From: Alphaproteobacteria bacterium
Lineage (GTDB): Bacteria > Pseudomonadota > Alphaproteobacteria > Elsterales > Elsteraceae
Assembly (NCBI GenBank): GCA_004292755.1
Contig: RDXE01000034.1
Span: 1 to 64,000, forward strand
Reading direction: 5' to 3'
DNA length: 64,000 bases
Shown here: positions 42,978 to 53,674 of the stretch, piece by piece
Layout of the letters: each line of letters starts with the position of its first letter
Numbering within the stretch: position 1 is the stretch's first letter
The notes under the pieces: generated by a model
Database searches by the model: none
What the model saw: only the letters and a program-made list of their open reading frames with translations
What the model was told of the DNA's origin: nothing
Program-made: the position numbers and the translations under genes

Positions 42978-45773
42978 TCAACCTGGGAACAAGGTGAAAT
43001 CGCTCAACGCCAGAGAGGTCACGCCCGGCAGAATTGCGATTGTCTGCAAACTACCTCCAGCAACAAAAGCATCATCATCATAAACAATCCGCGTCTCAGT
43101 TGGGCTGCTGATGAAATAAAATGCACGATTGCCGCCGGTATAGGAACTTGTGATCTGCGCTATCCTTTCATCAATTGCAACCAAGTTGGCAGGAGTGAAG
43201 GTAACGTCCGTACCGCTAATGGCATAGGCAGAGGAAACGCCACTGGTGAGCGTTGGCACTGTCAGGCTGGCAAGGTTTGTTGCGAGTGTGTTGGCTGGAT
43301 TGACTGCTTGGCCCTGGAACCCTGTGGGCAGCACCAACGGGTTCGCGAAGAAGCTGTTGGTCAGTCCAATCCGATCCTGCCCTGGGGTGAAGTCAGTGAC
43401 GAGATCCCAGGAGCCGACGATAAAACTGTCAGCGCCTGTCCCACCGGTCAGGGTGTCCGCCCCTTGACCGCCCTGCAGGGTATCGGCGCCATCACCGCCC
43501 GTGATGGTATCGCGACCAAAACCACCGCTCAGCATGTCATTCCCTGAGCCACCGTTGACGACGTTGTGAGTCCCTTGCGAAACCACGGCGTCGGTGGTGG
43601 AGGCATTCAGCACCTGGTCGCGGGCGAAGCCAGTTTGAATGCGTCCGACCCAGCCTGGATTGGCGGTCAGCGCGGTTTCCAGCGTTGTTGCGTCGGCTGC
43701 ATTCAATTGAATGGTCAACACACTGGCATCACTGGCCAGAACCGCGCTCTGCACCGTCGCAAGGCTCAGGGGAATGTCGGTGCCATCTGCGCCGTTGTTG
43801 GTGAGATCGAAGACAAAGCGACCAAGATCCAGCCGTGTGCGGAAATCAACTGCCGCTGGATTGCTCAGCTCGTTGGTCCCCAGCATGTTTCGAAGCGCCA
43901 GACCATCGATCAGCAACTGATCACTGGCAGCCAGATACTGAATACCTTGGAACGAAACCGACGGTGCGGTCCCGTCAATCACAATTGCCGCATTGGCAGC
44001 CAAAGACCCCGTGGCTGTTCCAGTCGGCACTGTTGGCGTGACCGGACGACCGAACTGGTCGGAAATGCTACCGCCGATCACCTGCAAGGCCACGCTGGAT
44101 TGTGCATCCAAGTCGGTGGAGTTTTGACCGCTGGCAACAGTGTAGGAAAAGGTGAGTGTGTTGGTGCCACTGCCGGAGGCATAGGTGGCTGTTCCCCCGC
44201 TCGATAAGGCGAGGGTTGGCGCCCCGGTCACGGTGACGGTGCCGCCAAACTGTACCGTGACCGAAACAGTCTGCCCAATGCCCCGCGCGACCGACGGGGT
44301 GGGTGATCCGAGCGCAACCACACCCACAGTTGCAACTGCGCCAACGGTTGCTTGAACCGTGCCACTGGCAGCAGAACTGTTGCCCGCCACGTCCGATGCA
44401 AATCCAGCCACCATGGTCAAGCGGTCAAACGTGCCATCCGCGGACCCAAAGCCGCTGAGACCGGTCAATGCGGCGCGCGCAGCGCTGGTCAAGGAGAGCA
44501 CCAGAGACGTGTCAGAGTTAACCGTGGCATCACTAAAGCTCGACGCGCCAAGCGTGGCGTCGATTGTGCCGTCATTGTTCAGATCAAGCGAGATCGCCGA
44601 ACCACCGAGGCGTGACAGGATCGAGCCGGAGTTGTTGCCAAACGGCAAGAACCCGCTGAAGCCCGCACCCGTCAGGGTCAAGGTGCTGGCGTCGGTGGCG
44701 AACCCAGCGCTTGTCAGCGTGGGCGCAGGCGCCTGCCCGTCGATCACGGCTGTGCTGGTGCCGCTTAACGACTTGGCCGATCCAACGGATGGCAGCGTCA
44801 ACACAGCCTCGCGACCCGTCAGGGAGCGCATCGTCACACCAGAAGCCAGCGCCAAAGCGCTGGTGCTGGTGTAGTCCAACTCCAATGTCTGAGCGGCACC
44901 GGAGTAGGTGTAGGTAAACTGCAGGGTGTTGGTACCAGAGCCACCGGCATAGGCCACAGGGCCGGGACCATTGATACCCAAAGACACAGGGTCAACACCG
45001 CTCGTCGCACCAGCAACCACCACGGGTTGGTCGAACGCAACGGAAATCGTCACGCTTTGACCCATCCGATACTCGCCCGACGGCGCGGTGACCGACAGGA
45101 CAACCGGGTCAGTCCGACCCGCAAACGCGCTTCCCAAGGGCGTGTCAGGCGGCAGCGTCAAACCGGATGGTACGGCCAAGGGGGGTGCCGTGGCAGGGCC
45201 AACCCAGTCATTGGGGATGGTCGACCCATAGCGCTGCCACAAGGCGGTGAGGTCCGTTCCCGTCGGTGGTGTGAACCCTGGCGTAAAGATGGCGACGTCA
45301 GTCACTCGATCAAACGCCGTTTCCAGGTTTCCACTTGCAATTGCTGCTGTGAATACGGGGTCGTAGGCGAAATTTGCCAAAGAAATCCCATTGCCAAGTG
45401 CTCGTGGCTCCTTAATCCCGAAAGTTACAAAATGGTCCCAAGCAGTCATTTGGCCGGCAAAAACTGCTCCGGCAACGTCTGGATTGGCACTGAGATAGGC
45501 ACTCGGACTGAAAACCGCCGATGCAGTTCGCCCTTCCACGCGACCAAAGGCTTGGTGATGGCCGAACGCTGTGGTGGAGCCCGCAGCCACAGCACTGGCC
45601 ACGTCTGGATTCTGCTGAAGGTAGAGTTTGGTGTCAAAAAATGCACTGGGGTCGCGTCCCTCCCGCCGACCGAACACTTCAAAGTGCTGCTCCGCCGTGA
45701 AGGCACCTGCAGTCACAGCAGCTGCTACATCAGGGTTGCGCGACAGGTAGAAGCTGGAATCGAAGCGCGACAT
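42978..45773 (-). CDS. RTX-type secreted protein with N-terminal NPDV repeats
   Basis: The 931-residue protein has no classical signal peptide. The first 140 residues are three repeats of the form YLxxNPDVAxAVxAGxxTAxxHFxxFGxxEGR. Two Ig-like regions follow, about 215-350 (VSVTAPSGEYRMGQSVTISVAFDQPV) and about 490-615 (VARGIGQTVSVTVQFGG), each ending with a VIDG(Q/T)AP boundary, and there are inserts with Asp/Asn loops such as LDLNNDGTID. Near 730-770 lie the RTX nonapeptides (GGSGNDMLSGGFGRDTITGGDGADTLQGG), followed by a C-terminal region that should carry the uncleaved type I secretion signal. It is probably an extracellular adhesin or matrix protein. No transporter genes for its export are in the window. 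Confidence 0.88.
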   Translation of the reverse strand: MSRFDSSFYLSRNPDVAAAVTAGAFTAEQHFEVFGRREGRDPSAFFDTKLYLQQNPDVASAVAAGSTTAFGHHQAFGRVEGRTASAVFSPSAYLSANPDVAGAVFAGQMTAWDHFVTFGIKEPRALGNGISLANFAYDPVFTAAIASGNLETAFDRVTDVAIFTPGFTPPTGTDLTALWQRYGSTIPNDWVGPATAPPLAVPSGLTLPPDTPLGSAFAGRTDPVVLSVTAPSGEYRMGQSVTISVAFDQPVVVAGATSGVDPVSLGINGPGPVAYAGGSGTNTLQFTYTYSGAAQTLELDYTSTSALALASGVTMRSLTGREAVLTLPSVGSAKSLSGTSTAVIDGQAPAPTLTSAGFATDASTLTLTGAGFSGFLPFGNNSGSILSRLGGSAISLDLNNDGTIDATLGASSFSDATVNSDTSLVLSLTSAARAALTGLSGFGSADGTFDRLTMVAGFASDVAGNSSAASGTVQATVGAVATVGVVALGSPTPSVARGIGQTVSVTVQFGGTVTVTGAPTLALSSGGTATYASGSGTNTLTFSYTVASGQNSTDLDAQSSVALQVIGGSISDQFGRPVTPTVPTGTATGSLAANAAIVIDGTAPSVSFQGIQYLAASDQLLIDGLALRNMLGTNELSNPAAVDFRTRLDLGRFVFDLTNNGADGTDIPLSLATVQSAVLASDASVLTIQLNAADATTLETALTANPGWVGRIQTGFARDQVLNASTTDAVVSQGTHNVVNGGSGNDMLSGGFGRDTITGGDGADTLQGGQGADTLTGGTGADSFIVGSWDLVTDFTPGQDRIGLTNSFFANPLVLPTGFQGQAVNPANTLATNLASLTVPTLTSGVSSAYAISGTDVTFTPANLVAIDERIAQITSSYTGGNRAFYFISSPTETRIVYDDDAFVAGGSLQTIAILPGVTSLALSDFTLFPG

Positions 45774-45990
45774 AGTTAACCTACTGCAGTCTTTAAAGTT
45801 ACCGCCAGACCACGGTTGGCGCGCTCATATCAAAGCCATTTAACGACTTCAAGGCGAAATATACTGACACGATCGTCGCATCTGCTTATTTTAGGTATAA
45901 ACTTCGGGGTTTTTGCAGCCCCTGGGCTCGCGTTGCTCGCACCAACTGCCGCAGAACTCCAGATCAGTGACTCACGGGTAGGGGGCTCGG
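45774..45990. other. AT-richer gap upstream of the RTX gene
   Basis: These 217 bases lie between the RTX gene start and the end of the histidine-kinase gene. No open frame is convincing. The RTX promoter must lie here, but no pair of -35/-10 boxes was certain. Confidence 0.4.
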
Positions 45991-47262
45991 CTAAGCACAG
46001 GCTGACCAGGACAAGGTCACGCTCGTCCCCACATCGACCGACGATTTGACCGTCACGGTTCCAGCCATCTGGGCCATCAAGCCTGCGGTGATATACAGAC
46101 CCAATCCTGCGCCAGGATAGGCACCATGGATTGCATTGCTGGCGCGGTAATGAGCATGAGCAACATGGCGAACCTCCGAGGCGGGGATACCAATCCCGCT
46201 GTCAACCACGGTGATGTCCACGCAACCATCGCGTGGTCTAACTGCGATCTCGCAGCGCACCGTCTGGTGCGGGCGGCTGAACTTGATACTGTTGGAGATT
46301 GCGCCACAGATGCAGGTGACAATAGCACTGGGGTCACCCATGACACGCGGACGAAGCAAACCTGACGGCGGGGCCACCAAGTCGATCCTGCGCTTCGCCG
46401 CCACTGGTGCCATCACTTGGATCGCCTGGACCAGCGACTCCTGAATATCAACTGAGCGGCAAACTGTCGATATCTGGCCTGTCGCCAAATGACTGTAAAA
46501 CAAAACCTGTTCAATTGTGTCACATACGGTCTGGCCTGCGTCAACGATACAGGTAGCGTAATCTTGCAGTTTCTCCGGATCTATTGCAACGGGATGGCGA
46601 CGTAACAATTCCGCGAACCCAATGACAGTATTCAATGGTGTGCGCACGCCATGAGACAAATACGTTGCGAACCGCTGGCGAATTGATAGCGCGTCCTGTG
46701 CTGCGATCAGAGCATCATGCGTATCCTGGCGCAATTCCTCCACCAGCAGGGCGGCCAAGTGACCACTCACCTGATCCTCTGCCAAGTCTGTCAGTCGCCG
46801 CAGCAGCGGTCGATCCGATGGCCCAAAGGCCCCCTCCTGGTCACTCACAGCGACCAATGCGCCTGCAATCTGGCCCGCCACCCGGATCGGCATGGCCAGC
46901 AGGGATCGGACTGGACACCCATCCACGCACACCCCTTGCAACCAGTCCGGCAGGGGTTGACCACTGGTATCAATCGCCTGTTCGTCACCGGAGGCCCGCC
47001 ACAGATCCAGCACCGTGTGCAGCCAGCGAGCGGGGTTCGCCTCAAGGCGCTGGCGCACCGGCAGGCCCAACAGGGCCGCCTCGCCAAACCCAACGATGGC
47101 CTTGGGGCAGGTCAGAACGTCCTGCACCAAACTGGTGACCCGATCAAAGCGCGGCGCCAGCCCAGACCTCAGCAGTGGCAGCAACACTGGCGGAACAACT
47201 GAAGATAGAATATCTGTGCAATCGGCGGTGTCGGTGGAGTCCACCGTATCAGGCGAAGCCAT
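45991..47262 (-). CDS. GAF-containing histidine kinase
   Basis: The 423-residue soluble protein has a GAF-like sensor region near residues 35-175 (RSLLAMPIRVAGQIAGALVAVSDQ). The kinase core follows, with the phosphoacceptor His in YLSHGVRTPLNTVIGFAELL. The ATP-binding domain has an N box (AISNSIKFS), a G1 box (VVDSGIGIPAS) and GAGLGLYITAGL. The H-box has Gly-Val where most have Glu-Leu after His. It has no receiver domain and no response regulator nearby. It follows the chemoreceptor gene by 70 bases and may be its downstream output or an independent sensor. Confidence 0.88.
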   Translation of the reverse strand: MASPDTVDSTDTADCTDILSSVVPPVLLPLLRSGLAPRFDRVTSLVQDVLTCPKAIVGFGEAALLGLPVRQRLEANPARWLHTVLDLWRASGDEQAIDTSGQPLPDWLQGVCVDGCPVRSLLAMPIRVAGQIAGALVAVSDQEGAFGPSDRPLLRRLTDLAEDQVSGHLAALLVEELRQDTHDALIAAQDALSIRQRFATYLSHGVRTPLNTVIGFAELLRRHPVAIDPEKLQDYATCIVDAGQTVCDTIEQVLFYSHLATGQISTVCRSVDIQESLVQAIQVMAPVAAKRRIDLVAPPSGLLRPRVMGDPSAIVTCICGAISNSIKFSRPHQTVRCEIAVRPRDGCVDITVVDSGIGIPASEVRHVAHAHYRASNAIHGAYPGAGLGLYITAGLMAQMAGTVTVKSSVDVGTSVTLSWSACA

Positions 47263-47332
47263 GATGCCTCCTCAGCGGTCGCCGGGTGACCAGCGCAGCA
47301 CTGCTGAGCGGGCCCCCAGGTCGACGCTCAAA

Positions 47333-49192
47333 TTATGCGGCGCGAATACTGGATAAAAACCGATCGACCTCGGTGGTCAGTCGTTGTGATTGCGCAGCAA
47401 GACTGTTAGCGCCACTTTCCAAGCTGTGTGCGGCACTACCAGTCTCTTGGGCACCGCGACTGACATCGGCCACAGTTTCCGTCACCGAGTGCGTGCCCTC
47501 GGCTGCTTGCTGAACATTGCGTGCAATCTCAGCCGTTGCCGCCTGCTGCTCTTCCACTGCAGCGGCGATGATGGTCGCAATTTGGTCGATGCGCACAATG
47601 GTGGCGCCAATGCCCCGAATGGCCTGCACCGCGTTGGAGGTTGCGCTCTGCATGCCTGCCACTTGCGCAGCGATTTCTTCGGTTGCCTTCGAGGTTTGGG
47701 CCGCCAAGGTCTTCACCTCCGACGCCACAACGGCAAAGCCGCGCCCCGCTTCGCCCGCACGGGCCGCCTCGATGGTGGCATTCAAGGCCAGCATGTGGGT
47801 TTGCTCGGCGATCTCATTGATCAGGTCAAGCACACCCCCAATGGCCCGCGCCCCCTCGGCAAGACTTTCAACCAAGTGATCGGTGCGCTGTGCTTCTTCA
47901 ACGGCACCACCGGCGATCCGACCACTCTCCGACACTTGCCGCCCGATTTCCGCAATGGAGGCTGCCAGCTCATTGGCTGCAGCAGCAACGGTCTGCACAT
48001 TTGCGCTGGCCTGTTCAGCGCTGCTGGCAACGTGGGCAGTCAGGCGCGTGGCGTCTTGCGCGATGGAGGATACCTGACGGGCCGCCACAGTGATCGTACC
48101 CGCACGGGCGCTGACATCCTCCGCAACGCCCTTGACGCTGCTTTCAAACTCCGTGGCAAGCTTTGCGAGCTCCGCCCGGCGCTGGGCCTCGGCCGCCGCT
48201 TTGGCTTCATCTTGGGCGTGACGAAGCTGCCGGTTTTCCAGCGCTTGATCGCGGAACACCTGCAAGGCCGTCAACATCTGGCCCACTTCATCACGTCCAG
48301 CCGCTGGGATCGGGTGATCCAACTCGTCGCGCGCTAGGGCCCCCATGGCGGCAATCGCCCGGTTCAGAGGGCGGGTGATCATGCGCGTCCCGGCAAGCAC
48401 CGCCATCAGCACCGATACCACCAGCACCGAGGCTACCAACGCAAGCGACATGAGTTGGCGCTGTTCGTCCTCCGCCTCGATCTTCACGAGCCGTTGATCA
48501 GCACGCTCGTTGGCATCCTTCACCACGGCGTCGGCCATATCCGACAAGGCCTGGCTCAACTCGCGCATCGCATTGGTCACACCAGCCACCCGCGCCCGCT
48601 CTTCAAAAACCAGATTGTTGGCGGCCCCGTCGAACTCATTGGACCGGATCAGTGCGATGGTTCGCATGCTGGATTCCTGGGCGAAGGCCCACAGGTTCGG
48701 CAGCATGACCCGCAACCGCTCGACCCGGGCCAAGTGGCCTTCGACCCGCCGCGCCTGTGAGAGCAGTTCGATGTCACCCTCAAAGGCCTTGGCCACACTG
48801 CCGCGCACCCGCATCAACTCCACCAATGCCGACGTTGTCCGGTCCACCTCATTGATTGCTTGTGTCACGGCATTGGCGGTCCTGACCGACTGCACCAGGG
48901 TTGCCTGCGTGCGTGCCGCAATTGTGCCACCATGTGCCTCTACATATCCAAGGACTGACAGCTGGACGCCATTCATCGCGCCTTGCACTGCGTCAATCGT
49001 CTGGATCAATTGTGTGCGTCGATCTTCATCTTCAGCGGTGGCGTGGCGTTCAGCCGCGACCGCGGCATCGTGGGAGGAATCCTCCACCACGTTGATGCTC
49101 ATGAGGGCCAGAAGCGGCAGGATCACGATCAGAGCCAAGCGAACGCTGATCCGATGCCGCAGCCCGACCGGCTGGGCGAGAATGGTGGTCAT
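47333..49192 (-). CDS. Methyl-accepting chemotaxis protein
   Basis: The 619-residue receptor has an N-terminal membrane segment (VRLALIVILPLLALMSI), an extended helical periplasmic domain and a second membrane segment (LMSLALVASVLVVSVLMAVLAG). The HAMP domain contains RMITRPLNRAIAAMGALARDELDHPIP, and a long coiled-coil signalling domain follows. The hairpin tip reads INEIAEQTHMLALNATIEAARAGEAGRGFAVVASEVK, the conserved CheA/CheW contact, with His in place of the common Asn. The sensed signal is unknown. The exported 299-residue protein encoded 25 bases upstream could be its periplasmic partner. Confidence 0.95.
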   Translation of the reverse strand: MTTILAQPVGLRHRISVRLALIVILPLLALMSINVVEDSSHDAAVAAERHATAEDEDRRTQLIQTIDAVQGAMNGVQLSVLGYVEAHGGTIAARTQATLVQSVRTANAVTQAINEVDRTTSALVELMRVRGSVAKAFEGDIELLSQARRVEGHLARVERLRVMLPNLWAFAQESSMRTIALIRSNEFDGAANNLVFEERARVAGVTNAMRELSQALSDMADAVVKDANERADQRLVKIEAEDEQRQLMSLALVASVLVVSVLMAVLAGTRMITRPLNRAIAAMGALARDELDHPIPAAGRDEVGQMLTALQVFRDQALENRQLRHAQDEAKAAAEAQRRAELAKLATEFESSVKGVAEDVSARAGTITVAARQVSSIAQDATRLTAHVASSAEQASANVQTVAAAANELAASIAEIGRQVSESGRIAGGAVEEAQRTDHLVESLAEGARAIGGVLDLINEIAEQTHMLALNATIEAARAGEAGRGFAVVASEVKTLAAQTSKATEEIAAQVAGMQSATSNAVQAIRGIGATIVRIDQIATIIAAAVEEQQAATAEIARNVQQAAEGTHSVTETVADVSRGAQETGSAAHSLESGANSLAAQSQRLTTEVDRFLSSIRAA

Positions 49193-49217
49193 GATGAACC
49201 TCCTGTCAGTCGGCCAA

Positions 49218-50117
49218 TCAGCGGAGCTGATCGAGGGTAGCTTGGGCAGTGCGGATGGCAGAGTGAACGTGGGATGGTGTCATCCCGACACCCGCCTCCA
49301 CCCCAACCGGAGCAGCGGCAGGGGCGACGATGGAGCGGATCGCGCGGACATCGGCCAACACGACTCTCAACGCATCCACCACATGCTGCGGCGTCACCTG
49401 CCCCGCTGCTGCCTCCAACTTGACGACACCGCCTGATGGCGCCAGAGCCGGACGGCGCTCCACCACCTCGGCCAAGGCATGGCTGAATGCGACGGCAGCC
49501 TGAAGGGAATCCTGCGGGGTTCGACCCGGCTCGATTGGCATCGGCCACGCTTCCTCACCGACAGCGAGGGCTTGGCGCACGGCCTCCATCTCCTGACCCA
49601 GCACGCTGGCAACCGCAGCGGCATCGTTCGGCACCTGAGGTGGCACACCCAGACTGACCAGGGCTGTGATCACGGTGGCCAACACCTGCACCACATCCCC
49701 TGGTGTCGATCCGTCCTTGAGTGCGGGTGCCGGTGGCAGCGCTGGTGCGCCATACAGCGGCGCGAGATCGGACGCAGCGATCACAGTGCGCTGCACAAGC
49801 GCCTGCACCATAGCAGGCATGACCTCCCCGCGGGGCAGATCAGGCAGTGGCACCTCGTCTTGACCCAGCAGCCGACGCAGCAAATTGATGCGGTTGGCCA
49901 CCTCACGCGCGCTCTCATACGCGTGGCGGGGCCGACGGGCCGCCGCGGCGCTCGTCGGCTGTACGGTTGGCGCCACAAGGCTCGCCCGCTGATAGGTGTT
50001 CAACACGCCCAGCAGATGCTCCGCCGCCTGACGCGAGTGTCCTGGTGTCTGCGCGCTTGCAGCTCCCCCAACACCGAGGATGGCGGTCACAACCGCCACA
50101 GCAATAAATTGATTCAT
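49218..50117 (-). CDS. Exported helical protein of unknown function
   Basis: The 299-residue product from ATG 50117 has a signal peptide (NQFIAVAVVTAILGVGGAASAQ) and a mature part rich in Ala, Val and helix. Two loosely similar segments occur: PLPDLPRGEVMPAMVQALVQRTV and the later QVTPQHVVDALRVVLADVRAI, each a D/T-P-x-x-V-x-x-A-L-R-type helix. No catalytic motif is visible. It is the first gene of the chemoreceptor and kinase operon, so a ligand-binding or receptor-contact role in the periplasm is plausible but unproven. Confidence 0.6.
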   Translation of the reverse strand: MNQFIAVAVVTAILGVGGAASAQTPGHSRQAAEHLLGVLNTYQRASLVAPTVQPTSAAAARRPRHAYESAREVANRINLLRRLLGQDEVPLPDLPRGEVMPAMVQALVQRTVIAASDLAPLYGAPALPPAPALKDGSTPGDVVQVLATVITALVSLGVPPQVPNDAAAVASVLGQEMEAVRQALAVGEEAWPMPIEPGRTPQDSLQAAVAFSHALAEVVERRPALAPSGGVVKLEAAAGQVTPQHVVDALRVVLADVRAIRSIVAPAAAPVGVEAGVGMTPSHVHSAIRTAQATLDQLR

Positions 50118-50190
50118 TCTAAACGCCCCTCCCACCGAGCGAGTGAAGAGGGATAGTTCGGATCACAGGCTATACAACTGCACAATTAGT

Positions 50191-50206
50191 ACGGATATCG
50201 ATCCGT
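50191..50206. repeat. Palindrome ACGGATATCGATCCGT
   Basis: Six-base arms ACGGAT/ATCCGT around ATCG lie between ccrM and the exported-protein gene. It could be an operator for the chemoreceptor operon or a weak end to ccrM transcription. There is no T-run. Confidence 0.35.
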
Positions 50207-50231
50207 GCGTTATGATTGAGCAAACCCCACG

Positions 50232-51383
<1,152 letters not shown>

Positions 51384-51396
51384 TTAGTGTCTTTTC

Positions 51397-51987
51397 TTAA
51401 AGTGACATCTCCGCTTGACGAAGCGCACCAAAGCTCCGCCGGTGGTGCGGCGTCGGGCCAAGGCGCCCCAACGCCTGACGGTGCTCGGCAGTGGGGTAAC
51501 CCATGTTGCGTTCCCACCCGAAACCCGGCCAGCGGCGGGCAAGCGCCAGCATGGCGCGATCGCGCACCACTTTGGCGATGATTGAGGCCGCGGCGATCGC
51601 GGGCTCGCTGGCGTCGCCCTTGATGATCGCTCGCGCCTCGCAGCCAAGACCGGGAGGGACGCGATTGCCATCGATCAAGGCGAGGTCCGGCGGCATCGGC
51701 AGGCGCGCAATCGCGCGCCGCATCGCCAGGAAGGTGGCTTGCAGAATGTTCAACTGGTCAATTTCAGCCACGCTGGCGGCGCCAAGGGCGATCTGGCAGC
51801 CGCCATCGGCCCGCAGAACTGCCGCGAGGCGCTGCCGCTCCATCGCGGACAAGGCCTTGCTGTCCGCCACGCCAAGTGCGCGCCACTGCGCGTTGGACCC
51901 CAGAGGCAGAACAACCGCCGCGGCGACCACAGGCCCGGCCAGCGGGCCGCGGCCAACTTCATCCACACCTGCGATGACCAACGGCAC
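51397..51987 (-). CDS. rnhB: Ribonuclease HII
   Basis: The 196-residue enzyme removes RNA from RNA-DNA hybrids. IAGVDEVGRGPLAGPVVAAAV has the catalytic Asp-Glu, and LALIDGN and KGDASEPAIAAASIIAKVVRD follow with further acidic residues. The end GYPTAEHRQALGRLGPTPHHRRSF is typical. There is no ATG near the family start, so the GTG at 51987 (VPLVIAGVDE) is used. It lies 20 bases after the small membrane-protein gene, and 61 bases before ccrM, a common alphaproteobacterial pair. Confidence 0.93.
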   Translation of the reverse strand: MPLVIAGVDEVGRGPLAGPVVAAAVVLPLGSNAQWRALGVADSKALSAMERQRLAAVLRADGGCQIALGAASVAEIDQLNILQATFLAMRRAIARLPMPPDLALIDGNRVPPGLGCEARAIIKGDASEPAIAAASIIAKVVRDRAMLALARRWPGFGWERNMGYPTAEHRQALGRLGPTPHHRRSFGALRQAEMSL

Positions 51988-52007
51988 GGGCGCCGCAGAC
52001 CGTCGGC

Positions 52008-52235
52008 CTACCACCGCCTGGGCGGAGCGATCCGGTCGCGCGGCCAGTCCAAGAAGGCGAACAGCCACAGGCCGACGATCCACACCGGCGGTGCCAGTGC
52101 GACCAGACCCCACCAGCCCGATAAGCCTGCCTTCCGCGCCACTCGGGCGGTCGCCCACATCGCCACGATGAAGTAGGGAATGGCGACGATGACGAACAGC
52201 GTCCACCCGATCAGGGCAATGAAGAACTCGATCAT
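52008..52235 (-). CDS. Small membrane protein, 75 residues
   Basis: The product starts MIEFFIALIGWTLFVIVAIPYFIVAMWATARV, has two predicted membrane segments, the second near LVALAPPVWIVGLWLFAFLDW, and ends in a basic tail. It overlaps the preceding small gene as ATGA at 52232-52235, so the two are coupled. No family is recognised with confidence. A pair of tiny membrane proteins between rlmN and rnhB suggests a helper of membrane or secretion function, not a link to RNA modification. Confidence 0.65.
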   Translation of the reverse strand: MIEFFIALIGWTLFVIVAIPYFIVAMWATARVARKAGLSGWWGLVALAPPVWIVGLWLFAFLDWPRDRIAPPRRW

Positions 52236-52405
52236 CGCGCCTCGCGCTCCCAGCGCGACACTGCCAGGATCAACACCACCAGGGCAACGCCGATCCAGGG
52301 GATAATGGCCAACAAGGCCAAAGGCTTGGGTAAGCCCGCGCGGCCACAGATCACCCATAAGGGTAGGATGGCAAGGAACCCCAGCCACCACAGCAATGCA
52401 TCCAT
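52232..52405 (-). CDS. Very small membrane protein, 57 residues
   Basis: From ATG 52405 the frame gives MDALLWWLGFLAILPLWVI, then CGRAGLPKPLALL, AIIPWIGVALVVLILAVSRW and EREAR before TGA. There are two hydrophobic segments around a short polar turn. The start lies three bases after the rlmN stop and the end overlaps the next gene by ATGA, which supports its reality despite its length. No known family is evident. Confidence 0.6.
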   Translation of the reverse strand: MDALLWWLGFLAILPLWVICGRAGLPKPLALLAIIPWIGVALVVLILAVSRWEREAR

Positions 52406-52407
52406 GC

Positions 52408-53571
52408 TCAGGCCATCGCCTCCGCTGCCAGACGGCGCACCCGATCCGCTGCGCGCTCCTTCTGGCTTTCACTTCTCAGTTGTCCGCACGCGGCCAGAAT
52501 GTCACGACCGCGCGGCGTCCGCACGGGCGAGGCGTAGCCAGCGGCATTGACGATATCGCCAAAGGTCTGGATCGTCGCCGCCGACGAGCATTCGTAGGGG
52601 GCTCCCGGCCACGCGTTGAACGGGATCAAGTTCACCTTGGCGGGGATACCCTCCAACAGCCGCACAAGCGCGCGCGCCTCGGCTGGGCTGTCATTCACGC
52701 CCTTCAGCATCACATACTCAAAGGTGATCCGACGGGCATTGGACAGGCCGGGATAGCGCCGACATGCATCCAGCAGCATCGCAATGGGATACTTGCGATT
52801 GAGTGGCACCAACACATCGCGCACCTCGTCGGTGACAGCGTGCAAGGAGATGGCGAGGTTCACCCCCAACTCCGCCCCGCACTGCTCAATCATCGGCACA
52901 ACGCCCGAGGTTGACAGCGTGATCCGGCGCTTGGAGATCGCAATCCCTTCGTGATCCATCACGATCTTCAGGGCTTTCGCGACAGCGTCGTAGTTATACA
53001 GCGGCTCGCCCATGCCCATCATGACGATGTTGGACAATAGCCGCTCGTCCTTGGGCGAGGGCCATTCGCCCAGCTTGTCGCGGGCCAGCATCACCTGGCC
53101 GACAATCTCGGCGGCGGTCAAGTTGCGCACCAGCTTCTGGGTGCCGGTGTGGCAAAACCGGCAGGTCAAGGTGCAGCCCACTTGGGAGGACACGCACAGC
53201 GTGCCGCGATCCTCTTCCGGGATATGTACCGCTTCGATCTCGCTGCCATCATCGCAGCGCAGCAGCCACTTGCGGGTGCCGTCAATGCTTTGCAGGTCTT
53301 TGGTCACATCGGGACGGGCAACTGAGAACCGCTCCGCCAGGGCAGCCCGCAACTCCTTCGCCAGCGTGGTCATCTGCGCGAAGTCCTGTTCGCCGCGATG
53401 ATAAATCCAATGCCACAGTTGGCGTGCCCGGAAGGCGGGTTGACCAATCTCCGCCAGGGCCGCGGTCAATTCCGCCCGGTCAAGGCCAACCAAGCAGGGC
53501 AGCCCCGCTGGTGCTGCGGGTGGCCGCTCTAGGATGGCGGTTTCAGGAACAAGCGACTGGACCGCGGGCAT
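52408..53571 (-). CDS. rlmN: Dual-specificity 23S rRNA/tRNA adenine-C2 methyltransferase RlmN
   Basis: The 387-residue radical-SAM enzyme methylates A2503 of 23S rRNA and A37 of some tRNAs. The cluster motif is [11 protein letters not shown] (CxxxCxxC), preceded by [10 protein letters not shown]. The N-terminal part has [40 protein letters not shown] and [15 protein letters not shown] are typical. The second catalytic Cys is in ILAACGQLR near the C-terminus. The other Cys that forms the mixed disulfide is in the same region. It heads the run of two tiny genes, rnhB and ccrM. Confidence 0.96.
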   Translation of the reverse strand: MPAVQSLVPETAILERPPAAPAGLPCLVGLDRAELTAALAEIGQPAFRARQLWHWIYHRGEQDFAQMTTLAKELRAALAERFSVARPDVTKDLQSIDGTRKWLLRCDDGSEIEAVHIPEEDRGTLCVSSQVGCTLTCRFCHTGTQKLVRNLTAAEIVGQVMLARDKLGEWPSPKDERLLSNIVMMGMGEPLYNYDAVAKALKIVMDHEGIAISKRRITLSTSGVVPMIEQCGAELGVNLAISLHAVTDEVRDVLVPLNRKYPIAMLLDACRRYPGLSNARRITFEYVMLKGVNDSPAEARALVRLLEGIPAKVNLIPFNAWPGAPYECSSAATIQTFGDIVNAAGYASPVRTPRGRDILAACGQLRSESQKERAADRVRRLAAEAMA

Positions 53572-53674
53572 CGGCGTCTCACAACAACAAGGGCTGGACG
53601 GTAGATTGGGACGACCCTACCCAACGCCAAGGCATGTACGCAATTGCGCCGATGTCCGGGGCCGATTTCTGCAG

